DNA of 64,000 nucleotides, from positions 62,001-126,000 of the forward strand of contig NZ_SDHY01000003.1 of the NCBI RefSeq assembly GCF_004118285.1, read 5' to 3'. The position numbers and the translations under genes were made by a program. The notes beneath the pieces were generated by a model. The model worked only from the letters and a program-made list of their open reading frames with translations, was not told the origin of the DNA and ran no database searches. Below, one piece after another: positions 62,304 through 64,000 of the stretch (the stretch's first letter is position 1; each line of letters begins with the position of its first letter). This DNA comes from Aquirufa rosea (GTDB lineage: Bacteria; Bacteroidota; Bacteroidia; Cytophagales; Spirosomataceae).

Positions 62304-64000
62304 TTATTTTCTTTTCTTCATCAAAGCTAGCTCATGAGCTGTATCGTAGTAGCTCCGTAAATTTGACCAGTCAAAGGTATCTGCGATACTTTCCACACGG
62401 TTTCTTTGGGTGATACGGTCTCTTTGAGACTGTTGGGTAAATTTGAACAAATTATTCGCTAGCTGTTCTACGGATTCTTGGTAGCTTTGGCTCTTACGAT
62501 TGACTACGCTCACGCCCCATTGTTCATAATCTCGCATAATTTGCATGATGTAATCACCAAATCCCGATAAGTCAGAAGTAACCGTAGGTACTCCTCGTGC
62601 CATACATTCCAAAGGCGTATAACCCCATGGTTCATAGTAGCTAGGGAATACCCCCAAATGACAACCACGCACAAACTGACTATAATCTAAACCGAACAAG
62701 GGATTGGTGGAAACTATAAAGTCAGGATGGTAAACAATTTTCACTTTATCATCCGCATTATTTAGTAAATTGGTTCTATACAGATTTCGAATGATATCAT
62801 CTTCCTGTTTTAACAAGTGGGTAACCACTTTTGGTCGGGAGCTTGATTTCCAGGTCTGAACCGTTCTTCTCAACCGAAGTCTCCAGTATTCATCCACAAA
62901 ATTATTTAAGTCTGGAAGCTGCAGATTATTGGAAGAGGCAGCAGCCAAAAAGAGCTTTTCTCCCACTTCTTTTTCTATGGCAGAGCAGTTTTCACGGATC
63001 TCATCTAATACCGCTCTGGAATGTAATACCTCCGGATCAATGGAGTGGTAAGGTTGCTTGGTAACGAAGAACATGACCACCGTTTTTTTAGACCCAGCTT
63101 CTTTCATTTTTTGGTTTAATAGCGCCAAAGCGTCTATGGTTAAATCATAGCCTTTATTGCTGAATTCAAATCTACCTGAGGTAAACAAGTATAAGGTTTG
63201 GTCCAAATCAAAAGCCTGACTTTGGAAGAAATGTCCCATGACGAATTCAGAAAGGTTTTGCTTGTACTTGGAGTGTAAATTTTGGTGCTCATGTAAAGCA
63301 GCAAAACGTTGAATATTGAGGCCATTGGGTAAAATAAGCTCCGGAATACGGCCTAAAAAATATTGACATTCCTTGGCGGTAATATCACTAACGGTAGTTA
63401 AAACATCCGCCTTTTGGGCTGCCTGCCTTTCAAAGCTGGCTTGCGCTTCTATTCCATAATTGACGGCTTCTTTATACCAATCAAATGTATCAATGACATC
63501 GTAGAAATTGGGTACATTTCCAGCTAAATACCGGCCCAGCATGGTGGCGTGGGTGGTAAATACGGTAGAAATTTTTACTTTATCTTTCTTTAAATCAGGT
63601 AGGCAAGTAGATGCCATCCATTCATGAAAATGAACGATTAAATCTTTCTTACTCTGATTTTCCTGAGTCCATTTGCTTATAAATAAACGGATTAATTCAC
63701 CTAATGCCACCGTTTGATTCACCAATTCCTCTGCACCTAAGGTAGAAATTTTGTGATTTTCCCAAATCCTTCCTTTGATGCTATTTACTTGATCGTAGAT
63801 GGAAGCAATGTCAAACAAGATGATTTTGGGCTTTCCAGTGATAAGCCAATGTCCATAATACACTTGATATCCTTCTCCTCGCATCCATTGTATAGCCCTT
63901 TCGATAGGGCTTTCATCCGTCAATGGTAAAGCTTCAAATTCAGCTGCAGCAGTTTGAGGAAAATAAGGACCTAATAAGGCATAATCTTCTCCCCATTTCT
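62304..64000 (-). CDS. Glycogen synthase, eukaryotic-type GT3 family, 5' end outside window
   Basis: The frame is open beyond the right edge; the stretch before residue 1 of the obvious TTG (63923) reads EDYALLGPYFPQTAAAEFEAL, part of the conserved N-terminal domain of GT3 glycogen synthases (GxYLPQTAATEFE), so the N-terminus lies outside. Seen features: HFHEWMAS, FTTHATMLGRYL, ANGLN-like LPNGLNIQRF, SGRFEFSNKGYDLTIDALA, and the C-terminal FPSYYEPWGYTPLECMARGVPTVTSDLSGFG with the acid pair (E of EPWG). GT3 enzymes use UDP-glucose to extend glycogen; most bacteria use the unrelated GT5 type. Confidence 0.9.
   Translation of the reverse strand, partial: KWGEDYALLGPYFPQTAAAEFEALPLTDESPIERAIQWMRGEGYQVYYGHWLITGKPKIILFDIASIYDQVNSIKGRIWENHKISTLGAEELVNQTVALGELIRLFISKWTQENQSKKDLIVHFHEWMASTCLPDLKKDKVKISTVFTTHATMLGRYLAGNVPNFYDVIDTFDWYKEAVNYGIEAQASFERQAAQKADVLTTVSDITAKECQYFLGRIPELILPNGLNIQRFAALHEHQNLHSKYKQNLSEFVMGHFFQSQAFDLDQTLYLFTSGRFEFSNKGYDLTIDALALLNQKMKEAGSKKTVVMFFVTKQPYHSIDPEVLHSRAVLDEIRENCSAIEKEVGEKLFLAAASSNNLQLPDLNNFVDEYWRLRLRRTVQTWKSSSRPKVVTHLLKQEDDIIRNLYRTNLLNNADDKVKIVYHPDFIVSTNPLFGLDYSQFVRGCHLGVFPSYYEPWGYTPLECMARGVPTVTSDLSGFGDYIMQIMRDYEQWGVSVVNRKSQSYQESVEQLANNLFKFTQQSQRDRITQRNRVESIADTFDWSNLRSYYDTAHELALMKKRK

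Overview
The window looks like ordinary core chromosome of a Bacteroidota member, probably order Cytophagales. Evidence seen in the sequence: AT-rich DNA; many start regions carrying the Bacteroidota promoter form TTTG-N18/19-TAnnTTTG; few Shine-Dalgarno sequences; a type IX secretion C-terminal sorting domain on a 1076-residue surface protein; a carboxypeptidase-like-domain TonB receptor; DUF4292, EnvC and TPR genes in the order typical of the phylum; and a crtI-crtB pair suggesting a pigmented, aerobic bacterium (NADH dehydrogenase subunits NuoL and NuoM are present). The genus cannot be fixed from the sequence. No insertion sequence, prophage, CRISPR array or rRNA operon was found. One tRNA gene (Ser-GGA) is present.

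Layout. 1-5.4 kb: 5'-truncated TPR protein, SDR reductase, large T9SS-exported Ig-like protein. 5.5-12.7 kb: a minus-strand run nuoL-nuoM-TM2 protein-Tat-exported sugar isomerase/epimerase with moaD upstream, and divergent moaA-rfaE1. 12.8-16.1 kb: RidA-like protein, SUMT and a siroheme nitrite/sulfite reductase with a HEPN-like tail, behind a promoter with a palindrome at its start site. 16.3-17.2 kb: tRNA-Ser and a PaiB-like protein. 17.2-26.1 kb: two-component system followed by TolC, adaptor, OprB-like porin and CzcA-type pump genes. 26.2-28.1 kb: Gfo/Idh/MocA oxidoreductase and DUF1080 protein. 28.1-33.2 kb: lpd, prfB with its +1 programmed frameshift, a DksA-like/holin-like/small membrane protein operon, pnuC and nth. 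33.3-38.2 kb: ECF sigma factor, secreted duplicated-domain protein, pdxJ, asd, 5-FTHF cyclo-ligase. 38.3-45.3 kb: ileS, an MBOAT/SGNH acyltransferase pair, amidohydrolase. 45.4-51.8 kb: TPR-DUF4292-EnvC envelope genes and a TonB receptor. 52-55 kb: ECF sigma factor with crtI and crtB. 55-64 kb: M1 peptidase, xylA, GH106-like hydrolase, AlkD-like protein and a GT3-type glycogen synthase cut by the window end.

Functional themes are metal efflux under local two-component control, siroheme-dependent reduction of nitrite or sulfite, carotenoid synthesis possibly driven by an adjacent ECF sigma factor, periplasmic sugar oxidation (Tat-exported oxidoreductase and isomerase plus DUF1080), and cell-envelope maintenance. 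No clearly undescribed system stands out. The best leads are regulatory DNA sites (16121-16175, 19278-19299, 51925-51967), the HEPN-tailed reductase, the porin inside the efflux operon, and the split putative 3-keto-glycoside genes.
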